20,743 nt of DNA from UBA5499 sp002426275. GTDB lineage: Bacteria; Bacillota; DTU084. The position numbers and the translations under genes were made by a program. The stretch lies in assembly GCA_937888735.1 (NCBI GenBank), contig CALASN010000007.1:1-20743 (forward strand), written 5' to 3'. Under the pieces are notes generated by a model, which was not told the DNA's origin, ran no database searches, and was given only the letters and a program-made list of their open reading frames with translations. Positions within the stretch are counted from its first letter, which is position 1; every line of letters begins with the position of its first letter. Below, in pieces: positions 1-6,572 of this stretch.

Positions 1-2
1 AA

Positions 3-170
3 CACTCGGCAGGCGGTGAAACGAAATCTATAAGACGATACAAAAAGCAGCCGCTCAAGGAGCTGGCAGTGAAGTCGTTAAATAGACATAACGCAGTTGA
101 AAGTATGCTCATAAGGGAATCATTATTGAGGGAACGGACCCTGGTGGATAGAAAAATCACTTGGGGGTAG
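3..170 (+). CDS. Possible C-terminal fragment of an unidentified gene
   Basis: An open frame enters from the left edge and runs 55 codons to a TAG at 168-170. The product is basic and looks helical, with the stretch LKELAVKSLNRHNAVESMLI near its middle. I recognise no family. It is the only plausible plus-strand coding stretch in the window, and its orientation opposes all confident genes. A chance open frame of this length is quite possible, so this is tentative. The sequence to the left of the window would decide it. Confidence 0.2.
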   Translation, partial: HSAGGETKSIRRYKKQPLKELAVKSLNRHNAVESMLIRESLLRERTLVDRKITWG

Positions 171-769
171 AGGAGCTCTGTCTAAAATGGATTTTGTAGG
201 CTTTTAGGTGATTATCTCTCGTTGCGGGCGGCTCCGAAGCTCATCAAGGGCATGGCCTGTTAGTTCCTGATTAGGAGCGCGGATAATGCTTACCCCTGTA
301 ACTGATGGCATTCGGGTGCGCAAAAAGGAGGCATTTACGATGAGCTCGTTTTGAATTGGATTTCCCAGAAATTTTTTTTGGAAATTGCCCGCTAGCGCTG
401 CTCCTCAGGAGACCTAAGCGTTGCAACAGCATGTTCATGCGCGGTTCAGCGTCCGAAAAATGCAGCCCGCGCTTCTTTGATGGCATCCAGCGAAGAAGCG
501 CTGATCTATATTTTCTCCGCTTCCGCAACTAAAAAACATTGTTCCCGGCCACTTTTCTGCGGCGCCCAATAGACTACGCCCCTGCCGGCGCACCACCGAA
601 GGAGGCTGTCCCGGACGGGACAGCCTCCCAGTGATCGCGTTTATAAATTTTCTCTCGTCTTTTGCCGGTATTTCCGACAAAATGCACTTAAGGCCTTCCA
701 GATAACAAAGCGTTGATTGGGTAAACATTTTATTTTTGACCACCCGCTCAGATGGCTAGCGGCTCTTTC
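171..769. other. About 600 bases without a confident gene
   Basis: Open frames on both strands here are short and resemble nothing I know. Visible structure: a 9-bp inverted repeat (469-477 with 493-501), a 28-base palindrome at 601-628 (listed separately), and a 5-bp hairpin at 744-762 just downstream of the last porin-like gene but without a T-run. On the plus strand a good ribosome binding site (AGGAGG, 326-331) stands 8 bases before an ATG at 340, but that frame stops after four codons. The region could hold a decayed gene or an untranslated transcript end. Confidence 0.5.
601..628. repeat. Perfect 13-bp inverted repeat, 2-base spacer
   Basis: GGAGGCTGTCCCG at 601-613 is repeated as its exact reverse complement at 616-628, with only GA between. 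The two ends of this near-perfect 28-base palindrome carry no T-run on either strand, so a classic intrinsic terminator is unlikely. It could be an operator, a transcript-end stabilising hairpin for the gene ending at 770, or a remnant of a small palindromic repeat. No second copy was found elsewhere in the window by eye. Confidence 0.8.
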
Positions 770-2050
770 CTAGAAGTCCAGCTCATAGCCGGCATAAAGA
801 GAAAAACCTTGTTCCTGAATCCAGTTCAGGCCGTTGTCGTCTTTCAAATCGTCGGAATAATACTCGGCTGTGACGCTGAGGCCATTGGGGGCTTCATAGG
901 TGGCGCTGCCGCCGAAGACGGCCTCGTCTGCGAATTCCGCGACGCCTTCCAGCTTCACGCCCCGCAGCGCGGCAATGTCGCCGGTGGCGCTGCCGCGCAG
1001 GACTAATAAGCTCTTTATTTCCTCGCCGAACCGGAATATATACTTGCCGTCAATCAGCGAAGAACCAATCAGCGGGTGAAACAGCTTCAGCTTGGCAGAC
1101 CAATTGTCCTGGGCTGCCTGAAACTGCGTGGTGCGAATGGCGTAGTCATACTGGCCGCTGAGGTTGTAGCCGGCCAAGCTGGTGTCCGCAGTGAGGATCA
1201 GCCCCTGGCAGCCTTTGTTCAAATCATAAGGGTTCATAACCACAAATTCGCCGTCCACCACAGAGGGAGTCTGATCCCGATACAAATAGTCATCGAAAAG
1301 CGCCGCCGAAAAATCGCGGTAGGAAGCTCCCAGCTGCCAGCCGGGGACGCCGGAGAAACCCAACGCGAAATCATACCAGCCTTCAGGAGCGACGCCATCG
1401 CCCACAAACCGCCCCGTAAGATCCAGCTCCTTCACCGGCGACAGAGAAGCTTTGAAATCGTACGCCGCAGACTCATCAAACTTCACAATGGTGGCGTCCA
1501 ATTTGACGTCAGCAAAATCGCCTTTGAAATTTACCCCCCTAGTATTATCATTATCAAACACGCAAAAAGCCCGGGCGTCCACCGCCCCCAGCTTGACCTC
1601 ATCCAGGGCGACGCCGTTGAAGTTCCAACTCTCCCAAGTGCCTTGAGGAAAATAAAGCCTGGTATTATACCCCAGCCAAGCCACATAAGGAGAGTATTTC
1701 ACATCCAAAGAGCCCAATGTGAGCTTCACAGGCGCAGCTCCTTCCCAGAGGCTGCCCGTGGATTGAACGTAAGCGTAAATGGGTTCTTCAACTGAAGAGG
1801 AGAATACCGGAGCATACCAGTCAAAGGCAACCTCATCACTGTAAGAATTAAAGCGGTAGCCGAAGACGCCGGTGACGTTCCCCTGCAGCTTGCTTTCCAG
1901 ACTTAGCTGCAGATACGTGGTTCCTTCCAGATCCTCGCCGGGCAGGTAGCCAATTTCCGTGCCCAGCGAACCGATCAATTCCACAGGCGCGGCCAAAGCG
2001 GCCCCCGCAAGGGCAAACATCAACAATAAAGCCATAATCGTTTTTCTCAT
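770..2050 (-). CDS. Porin-like outer-membrane beta-barrel protein, paralogue 1
   Basis: A 426-residue exported protein and the last of three tandem paralogues. The ATG at 2050 is chosen because it starts a typical signal peptide (residues 1-20, basic MRK then a leucine-rich core, cleavage after ALA before APVEL) and has GGGAG 6 bases upstream. The frame stays open further up, and an ATG at 2125 is an alternative. The mature part has no hydrophobic helix and alternates polar with aromatic residues. Motifs shared with the paralogues include TGSLWEGA, DVKYSPYVAW, GVNFKGDF, GQYDYAIRTTQF, VLRGSAT and GGSATYEAPNGL. It ends YELDF, with aromatic or hydrophobic residues at -1, -3 and -5 as in the C-terminal signal recognised by BamA. 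It has a longer loop before the VLRG motif than its sisters. The barrel role is inferred, the substrate is unknown, and an exported surface protein of another kind is not excluded. Confidence 0.75.
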   Translation of the reverse strand: MRKTIMALLLMFALAGAALAAPVELIGSLGTEIGYLPGEDLEGTTYLQLSLESKLQGNVTGVFGYRFNSYSDEVAFDWYAPVFSSSVEEPIYAYVQSTGSLWEGAAPVKLTLGSLDVKYSPYVAWLGYNTRLYFPQGTWESWNFNGVALDEVKLGAVDARAFCVFDNDNTRGVNFKGDFADVKLDATIVKFDESAAYDFKASLSPVKELDLTGRFVGDGVAPEGWYDFALGFSGVPGWQLGASYRDFSAALFDDYLYRDQTPSVVDGEFVVMNPYDLNKGCQGLILTADTSLAGYNLSGQYDYAIRTTQFQAAQDNWSAKLKLFHPLIGSSLIDGKYIFRFGEEIKSLLVLRGSATGDIAALRGVKLEGVAEFADEAVFGGSATYEAPNGLSVTAEYYSDDLKDDNGLNWIQEQGFSLYAGYELDF

Positions 2051-2160
2051 TCCAAGCTCCCTCGCTTTCCCCTCTCTGCCGGAGAGTGTCCTCGTTTCCT
2101 CTCCGGAACTATTACCGTCTATCATAGCTCTACCAAGCGGCACTGCATCTCACCTCCGTT
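2051..2160 (-). promoter_or_regulatory. Leader of paralogue 1 with distal Shine-Dalgarno and 8-codon ORF
   Basis: Read on the minus strand, a near-perfect GGAGGTGA (about 2157-2150) lies roughly 100 bases before the signal-peptide ATG. It is followed at once by an ATG (2148) opening an 8-codon frame, MQCRLVEL, whose TGA (2124-2122) overlaps an ATG (2125-2123) that is in frame with the porin. Either translation really begins at 2125, adding 25 residues before the signal peptide, or a leader peptide precedes the gene. The block GAAAGCGAGG just before the gene is shared with the leader of paralogue 3. Confidence 0.45.
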
Positions 2161-2245
2161 TCGCCGTCCATTGCCTTCTTTTACCAGAGGAGTTCGCGCT
2201 TTCTGCGGCGCTCACCAGCTTTGGACAGACTCTCACGCCTTAAGT

Positions 2246-2411
2246 AAAAAACGGCTTCCCACCTGCCGTCACCTTTACGCTCAAACGGTTCGGCAAACGG
2301 CCGGAGTATATTTATCGCAATCCTCCGGGAGCCTTTCTCGCTCCTGGTAACTGATCCCCTTGAGTCCGCATTTTTCAACGTGGTATGCAAGCTCGGAACT
2401 CCTACTCAAGG
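2246..2411 (-). promoter_or_regulatory. Structured region with terminator-like hairpin upstream of paralogue 1
   Basis: On the minus strand a series of inverted repeats precedes the leader: CCTTGAGT/ACTCAAGG (2404-2411 with 2358-2365), GGAGC/GCTCC (2340-2344 with 2328-2332), CCGGAG/CTCCGG (2323-2328 with 2301-2306). Last comes ACGGC/GCCGT (2265-2269 with 2251-2255), directly followed by a run of six T (2251-2246). This is the layout of a cis-acting leader with an attenuator, about 90 bases before the distal Shine-Dalgarno. I match it to no known riboswitch or T-box. Part of it could also be chance pairing in a GC-moderate spacer. Confidence 0.35.
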
Positions 2412-2502
2412 CTGGCTCTCCTTTTCGCAAGCTGGAAGTAACCGTTGCAGCGGCGCTTATTCCAGCCTCTTACTTCTCGCTACGCTCTGTCCCTCCGCAA
2501 CC

Positions 2503-2538
2503 AAAAAATCCGCAATCCCCCGTCTGGGCCAATTGCGG
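2503..2538 (-). terminator. Intrinsic terminator after porin paralogue 2
   Basis: CCGCAAT (2538-2532 on the minus strand) pairs with ATTGCGG (2516-2510). A further CCC/GGG pairing is possible inside the loop, and the stem is followed by A and six T (2508-2503). It lies 19 bases past the stop codon, so paralogue 2 is probably transcribed separately from paralogue 1. Confidence 0.6.
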
Positions 2539-2557
2539 CGCCAAATCAAACAGCTGT

Positions 2558-3817
2558 TTAGAAATCAATCTGATAGCTGCAGCTGACGGCCAGGCCCTGC
2601 TCTTGGTGCCAGCCGAAAGCATTGTCATCTTCCAAATCGTCGGAATAATATTCTGCCGCCACATTGAGCCCAATGGGCGCCACATAAGTAGCGCTTCCTC
2701 CGTAGGCCGCCCGCTTGCCGAATTCCGCAACTCCCTCCAGCTGCACGCCTTTCAGAAGGGCGACATCGCTGACGGTTCTGCCCCGCAAAACTACCAAGCT
2801 CTGAACTTCGTCTTGATCCTGGTTTTGGGACAATTTCAACTTCGCAGACCAATCGTCCTTGGCAGCCGTGAATTGAGTAGTGCGGAGGGCGTAGTCGTAT
2901 TGGCCGCTGAAGTCATAGCCGGCGTATTGGGTTGCCGCTTCAAGCGTCATCCCCTCCAGGCCGCGGTTCAAATCCAGGGGATTGGGAATCACAAATTTGC
3001 CATCCACCACAGGGGGGGTGGTATCTGAATAGGGATAAGTTTCCAGAATAGGAGCGGTAAAATCGCGATAGGAAGCGTTCAGCCGCCAGTTGGGAAGCCC
3101 CTTGTAGTCCACCGCGAACTTGTACCAGCCTGCGTCTTCAACGCCGTCGCTGATGAAACGCCCGGAAAGGTCCAGCTCCTGGACTGGAGCCACCGAGGCC
3201 GCGATATCATACGCCACAGGCTCGCCAGCCTTCACAAAGGTCGCGTCAAGGACAATGTCGTCAAAATTGCCCTTAAAATTCACGCCCCCTGTATTGCCCT
3301 GGTACGGATCCTCCAGCCAGTCTTTATCGAAGATGTAAAAGGCCAGGACGTCGATTGTGCCCAGCTTAATCCCATCGAAAGTGACGCCATTGACATTATA
3401 ATATTCCCACTCTGGAAAGTCGTGATATTTGGTGTCATAACCAAACCAGGCGACGAAAGGAGAATACTTAACGTCCACAGAGCCCATGGTCATTTTCATT
3501 GGCGGCGCGCCCTCCCAGAGGCTGCCTGTGGATTCCACATAAGCGTAAAGAGAGCTGTCCCAGTCCAGATAACCAAGATTCTCAGTCCAATCGCTGACGC
3601 TGTCATCGCTCCTATTATACCTGTAGCCAAAAACCCCCTTGAGCGCGGAGCCCAGCTGGCTTTCCAGGCCCAGCTGCACAGATGTAGTCCCTTCAAGATC
3701 TTCATTTGGACGGTAGACAAACTCCGTCCCCAACGTGCCTGTGAGTTCCACAGGCGCAGCCATAGCGCAGCCTGCCAAAATCACGCAGGCAGCAAGCGCC
3801 AAAAAGTACTTCTTCAA
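2558..3817 (-). CDS. Porin-like outer-membrane beta-barrel protein, paralogue 2
   Basis: A 419-residue exported protein, clearly homologous to its neighbours on both sides. It starts with TTG at 3817, eight bases after a G-rich ribosome binding site (GGGGGG). Signal peptide residues 1-20 end AMA before APVEL; the core also contains LAGC at 14-17, which would satisfy a lipobox, though the paralogues lack the cysteine. Conserved blocks include TGSLWEGA (97-104), the GSVDVKYSPFVAWFGY stretch (112-127), GVNFKGNFDD (178-187), TPPVVDGKFVIPNP (267-280), GQYDYALRTTQF (305-316) and GGSATY (373-378). The C-terminus YQIDF fits an outer-membrane insertion signal. The many short polar turns between apolar-alternating stretches suggest a multi-strand barrel. 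Its own terminator and leader argue for an independent transcript. Function as a porin is inferred from form only. Confidence 0.75.
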   Translation of the reverse strand: MKKYFLALAACVILAGCAMAAPVELTGTLGTEFVYRPNEDLEGTTSVQLGLESQLGSALKGVFGYRYNRSDDSVSDWTENLGYLDWDSSLYAYVESTGSLWEGAPPMKMTMGSVDVKYSPFVAWFGYDTKYHDFPEWEYYNVNGVTFDGIKLGTIDVLAFYIFDKDWLEDPYQGNTGGVNFKGNFDDIVLDATFVKAGEPVAYDIAASVAPVQELDLSGRFISDGVEDAGWYKFAVDYKGLPNWRLNASYRDFTAPILETYPYSDTTPPVVDGKFVIPNPLDLNRGLEGMTLEAATQYAGYDFSGQYDYALRTTQFTAAKDDWSAKLKLSQNQDQDEVQSLVVLRGRTVSDVALLKGVQLEGVAEFGKRAAYGGSATYVAPIGLNVAAEYYSDDLEDDNAFGWHQEQGLAVSCSYQIDF

Positions 3818-4041
3818 TCTCTTTTCCCCCCTTTAATTTTTCAGAGAGTCTCCAGTCCTCCCTTCCCCTGGAGCCCATTTCGCCTCCTTATCTGAAATAG
3901 CTTGTCTTTATTTATTAATTCTCTCTAGTAGATTTTTTTCCTGCTCGTTTATTATTTTTAATTATCTTCTGAAATCTTATGAAACAAAGAAACCGCAGTC
4001 TCCGCGGCTCTCGTTGCCTGATTGAGAAAAATCCCGGGCAT
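3818..4041 (-). promoter_or_regulatory. AT-rich upstream region and leader of paralogue 2
   Basis: Minus-strand bases 3960-3890 are very AT-rich, suitable for a promoter, but I see no clean -35/-10 pair. As in the other two paralogues there is a strong distal Shine-Dalgarno (AGGAGGCG, 3888-3881) far from the gene start, here about 65 bases. It is followed by an ATG at 3878 in a different frame that would read into the 5' part of the gene. Confidence 0.35.
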
Positions 4042-4077
4042 GAAAATGACCCTTGCCCGTAAGGATGCGGGCAAAGG
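4042..4077 (-). terminator. Probable terminator after porin paralogue 3
   Basis: A 10-bp stem (minus strand 4077-4068 with 4059-4050, one G-U pair) with an 8-base loop lies 23 bases past the stop codon. The following tract is only moderately T-rich (TCATTTTC), so termination may be partial. Confidence 0.5.
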
Positions 4078-4100
4078 CCATAAATCCAGAGCCGTACTTC

Positions 4101-5390
4101 TTAGAATGCCAAGTTAAAGCTGGCGCTGAGGGAGAGGCCTTGATCTTGAAACCAACCATAATTATTGTCGTCTTGAAGATCCCGATTGTAATATCTGCCC
4201 ACGACTTTCAGCCCGTTGGGGGCCTGGTAGGTGGCGCTGCCGCCGTAGGCCACTTCCGGCCCGAATTCGGCGACGCCTTCAAACAGCACGCCGCGCAAAA
4301 GTCCCAAATCCGACGTGGCGCTGCCCCGCAAAACCGTCAAGGCCTCGATCTCGGAGTCCGGCTGGCTCAGACGGACCTTACAGGACCAATTATCTCTTCC
4401 CGCCGTAAACTGCGTGGTGCGGATGTCATAGTCGTATTGTCCTTGGAGGCTGTAGCCGGCATAGCTTGTGGCCGCGTTCAGAATCAAACCCGCCCGGCCG
4501 GCGTTAAGATAATACGGATTGGGGATCACAAATTCGCCGTCAACCACAGGCGGGGTGGTGTCCAGATACGGATAATAGAAATCGAAAATGGGAGCTGTAA
4601 AATCACGATAGACAGCGCCCAGCTGCCAATTGGGAATGCCGGCGTAATCGACGGCAAATTTATACCAGCCTTCATCAACAACTCCGTCGCTGATGAACTG
4701 GCCGGCGAGATTAACATCATCCACAGGAGACAAGCTGGCTGCAACATCATAAGCAACCGGCTCCCCATGCTTTACAAAAGTGGCGTCCAAATCGATATCA
4801 TCGAAGGCGCCTTTGAAATTTATCCCCAAGGTGTTGGCCTGCTGGTCCCCTTCGTATGCGTATTTATCAAAGATGTAAAAATAGCGGGTCTGGATCGAGC
4901 CAAAGTTGACGTTATCGATTGAAACGCCATTGACGTTTTCATATTGCCAGTACCAGTCGGCAGCTGTCTGTTCGCCGCGCAGCCACCATCCTTGTCCATA
5001 GCGCCTGGTGTTATAGCCGAACCAGGCGACATAAGGAGAGTATTTAACGTCCACGGAACCCATGGTCATTTTCACTGGCTCTGCGCCCTCCCAGAGGCTG
5101 CCTGTGGATTCCACATAAGCGTAAAGGGTGCTGCACCAGTCCAGATCTCCCCAATACCAATCATTGATGCTGCTGTCGCTGCAATGATTATACCGATAGC
5201 CGAAAACTCCCTTCAGATCAGAGCCCAGCTGGCTTTCCAGACCCAGCTGCACAGAGGTGGCCCCCGCCAGATCTTCGTCCGGGCGGTATACAATCTCCGT
5301 GCCCAGCGAGCCTTTCAGCTCCACAGGCGCAGCTTGAGTAATTCCTGCCAGCGCTAGGCAGACCAAAAGCGCAATCAAATATTTTTTCAT
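4101..5390 (-). CDS. Porin-like outer-membrane beta-barrel protein, paralogue 3
   Basis: A 429-residue exported protein, first of the three paralogues in transcription order. The ATG at 5390 opens a signal peptide (residues 1-20, MKKYL then an alanine/leucine core, cleavage after TQA before APVEL) and follows AGGAAAGGAA. An ATG at 5441 in the same frame, with GGAGG just upstream, would add 17 residues. The motifs of the family are all present (TGSLWEGA, GSVDVKYSPYVAWFGY, GINFKGAFDD, TPPVVDGEFVIPNP, GQYDYDIRTTQF, VLRGSATSD, GGSATYQAPNGL). It carries an extra tryptophan-rich loop (RYGQGWWLRGEQTAADWYW) that the others lack. The end FNLAF places aromatic or hydrophobic residues at -1, -3 and -5. 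Loop differences with a conserved frame are typical of surface-exposed barrel loops, but no substrate can be deduced. Confidence 0.75.
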   Translation of the reverse strand: MKKYLIALLVCLALAGITQAAPVELKGSLGTEIVYRPDEDLAGATSVQLGLESQLGSDLKGVFGYRYNHCSDSSINDWYWGDLDWCSTLYAYVESTGSLWEGAEPVKMTMGSVDVKYSPYVAWFGYNTRRYGQGWWLRGEQTAADWYWQYENVNGVSIDNVNFGSIQTRYFYIFDKYAYEGDQQANTLGINFKGAFDDIDLDATFVKHGEPVAYDVAASLSPVDDVNLAGQFISDGVVDEGWYKFAVDYAGIPNWQLGAVYRDFTAPIFDFYYPYLDTTPPVVDGEFVIPNPYYLNAGRAGLILNAATSYAGYSLQGQYDYDIRTTQFTAGRDNWSCKVRLSQPDSEIEALTVLRGSATSDLGLLRGVLFEGVAEFGPEVAYGGSATYQAPNGLKVVGRYYNRDLQDDNNYGWFQDQGLSLSASFNLAF

Positions 5391-5556
5391 TTCCTTTCCT
5401 CGCTTTCTCAAGTCATATACACAAAGCGCGAGAGCGTTCATGTTTCCTCCCGGCTCTTCTCCTGCCGGCAAAGCGTGGATTTCACCTCCTTTTCCGGCAG
5501 TCTAGATCGTATTATTACTAATATACGCAGCTCTTCCTGCTTAATTGACAGGCGGC
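5391..5556 (-). promoter_or_regulatory. Promoter and leader region of paralogue 3
   Basis: Between the upstream terminator and the gene, the minus strand holds TATATT within an AT-rich stretch around 5526-5521 (possible -10, no convincing -35). A distal GGAGGTGA (5489-5482) sits in the loop of a perfect 7-bp inverted repeat (CTGCCGG/CCGGCAG, 5500-5494 with 5468-5462), so pairing could affect its exposure. A second site, GGAGG (5450-5446), precedes an ATG at 5441 that overlaps a TGA as ATGA. Confidence 0.4.
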
Positions 5557-5593
5557 AAAAAAAAAAGCCCCGGATTTTATCCGAAGCTTTTTT
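5557..5593 (-). terminator. Strong intrinsic terminator ending the murC-side gene run
   Basis: A 15-bp stem, including two G-U pairs and flanking A-T pairs (5593-5579 with 5575-5561), has a 3-base loop and a ten-T run (5566-5557) on the minus strand. It starts 5 bases past the stop codon of the TraR/DksA gene. The opposing A6/T6 makes it potentially bidirectional. Confidence 0.9.
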
Positions 5594-5597
5594 AAAG

Positions 5598-6236
5598 TTA
5601 AGCTTTATGTTTGTCTTTGTTGCCTCTCCCGCCAGGATTTGGCGGCTCGTCGCTTTCAGACAGCGTTTCCACATCTTCAACCGCACCGATTCGCTCGTTG
5701 TGATCTGCCGCCAGATCGTCGTAGGAGACCGCACCAGGCACATCCTGAGGACTTTCGGAAGTGCCGTAGCGAGCAACCGCCTGCCAGGAATCCTCACCGT
5801 CGAAGGCCGTAGAATCGGAACCGTCTGTAAAGGTACGGGCAAAAGGCGGAGCGAGCGCTTCCTCTTCCAGGGGACGTTCCCTGCCGGATGTTTCCGTCTC
5901 CTCTTGGCAGGCAACGCACAGCCGGGCTTCGGGAATAGCCTCCAAGCGCTGGCCTTCAATAGGCCTGCCGCAGCGCTCACAGACTCCGTACTCCCCCGCC
6001 TCCCAGCGCCGCAGGGCTGCCTCCAGGGCTTCGGCCCTGAGCCTGGTCTGTTCCAGAAGGCTGAGATCTTTGGAGCGCTCGAAGGTTTCAGCTCCCAGAT
6101 CCGCAGGATGATTGTCGTAGGCCGACAGCTCTGAGAGCGAATCGGTCTGCGATTCTTCCAGGCCGGAGCGAATGCTCGCGGCCAGCTGCCTCTGACGCGC
6201 CAACTCCTGCTGCAGTTTTTCTTTTTCTATCTCCAA
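5598..6236 (-). CDS. TraR/DksA-type zinc finger protein, YteA-like
   Basis: A 212-residue cytoplasmic protein. The first 80 residues are predicted helical and rich in Glu, Gln and Arg, as in the coiled-coil arm of DksA-like proteins. They are followed by a four-cysteine zinc site CERC...CVAC (C86, C89, C107, C110) with the usual GRPIEGQRLEAIPEARLC core. The C-terminal 100 residues are acidic and low in structure, ending PGGRGNKDKHKA. Length and layout fit the YteA family of sporulating Firmicutes; DksA relatives act on RNA polymerase, but the role of YteA proteins is poorly known. The start is TTG, only two bases after AGGAGG, which is a short spacing. The ribosome binding site overlaps the stop codon of the DUF5665 gene, suggesting coupling. 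It is the last gene before the terminator. Confidence 0.8.
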   Translation of the reverse strand: MEIEKEKLQQELARQRQLAASIRSGLEESQTDSLSELSAYDNHPADLGAETFERSKDLSLLEQTRLRAEALEAALRRWEAGEYGVCERCGRPIEGQRLEAIPEARLCVACQEETETSGRERPLEEEALAPPFARTFTDGSDSTAFDGEDSWQAVARYGTSESPQDVPGAVSYDDLAADHNERIGAVEDVETLSESDEPPNPGGRGNKDKHKA

Positions 6237-6242
6237 TTCCTC

Positions 6243-6572
6243 CTAGCGTAGGCGCAAATTATTCTGTACGATCAAGGCTATATCCGAGATGAACTCGCCA
6301 AGCCAAGGGATGTTCAAAGTGGCCAGCTTTCCTAAGATATAGAGAAACAATGCGCCGATGGCTGTGGCGCCGATGGCGATCCCAAAGCCGCGGGAGATGC
6401 CGGCCATCAAATTGAAATACAGCACCCGTCTTGGTTTTTTCATGAATTCCACATATTCGGCCACGTAGCCCTTCTCCATATCTGATACCGCTTTCTCCAG
6501 CCTCTTGACTAAACCGGCCATTTGAGTTTTCTCATCGGGCTTGTCTTGCGCAAGCTGCTGCTTCTTTTCCAT
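6243..6572 (-). CDS. DUF5665 family small membrane protein
   Basis: A 109-residue protein. An amphipathic N-terminal part (MEKKQQLAQDKPDEKTQ...RLEKAVSDMEKG) leads into KKPRRVLYFNLMAGISRGFGIAIG and a hydrophobic glycine-rich segment (about 51-82), then a second apolar stretch near the C-terminus. This matches my recollection of DUF5665 proteins, whose function is unknown. Its ATG overlaps the murC stop as TGATG, so it is translationally coupled to murC and followed within 6 bases by the YteA-like gene. The position suggests a role linked to the envelope, but this is only inference. Confidence 0.75.
   Translation of the reverse strand: MEKKQQLAQDKPDEKTQMAGLVKRLEKAVSDMEKGYVAEYVEFMKKPRRVLYFNLMAGISRGFGIAIGATAIGALFLYILGKLATLNIPWLGEFISDIALIVQNNLRLR

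Noticed and set aside
340..417. A frame after a good ribosome binding site encodes, past an early stop, FPRNFFW, reminiscent of the N-terminus of GH1 glycosidases.
   Set aside because: The similarity covers only a few residues over a T-rich run, fails the GH1 N-terminal signature, and nothing downstream resembles the family.
435..743. Minus-strand open frame of 102 codons downstream of the first porin-like gene.
   Set aside because: No recognisable composition, domain or ribosome binding site, and it spans the perfect palindrome at 601-628; likely chance.
2246..2290. T-box-like reading of AGGTGGGAAGCCG before a T-run.
   Set aside because: It departs from the T-box core at several positions, and the downstream gene is not one normally controlled by T-boxes.
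2181..2390. Minus-strand open frame of 69 codons between paralogues 1 and 2.
   Set aside because: It is basic and low in information, and runs through the series of inverted repeats; better explained as leader RNA.
5438..5980. Open frame of 180 codons overlapping the YteA-like gene.
   Set aside because: It is an out-of-frame shadow of the C-terminal half of that gene, crosses the strong terminator at 5557-5593, and has no protein-like features.
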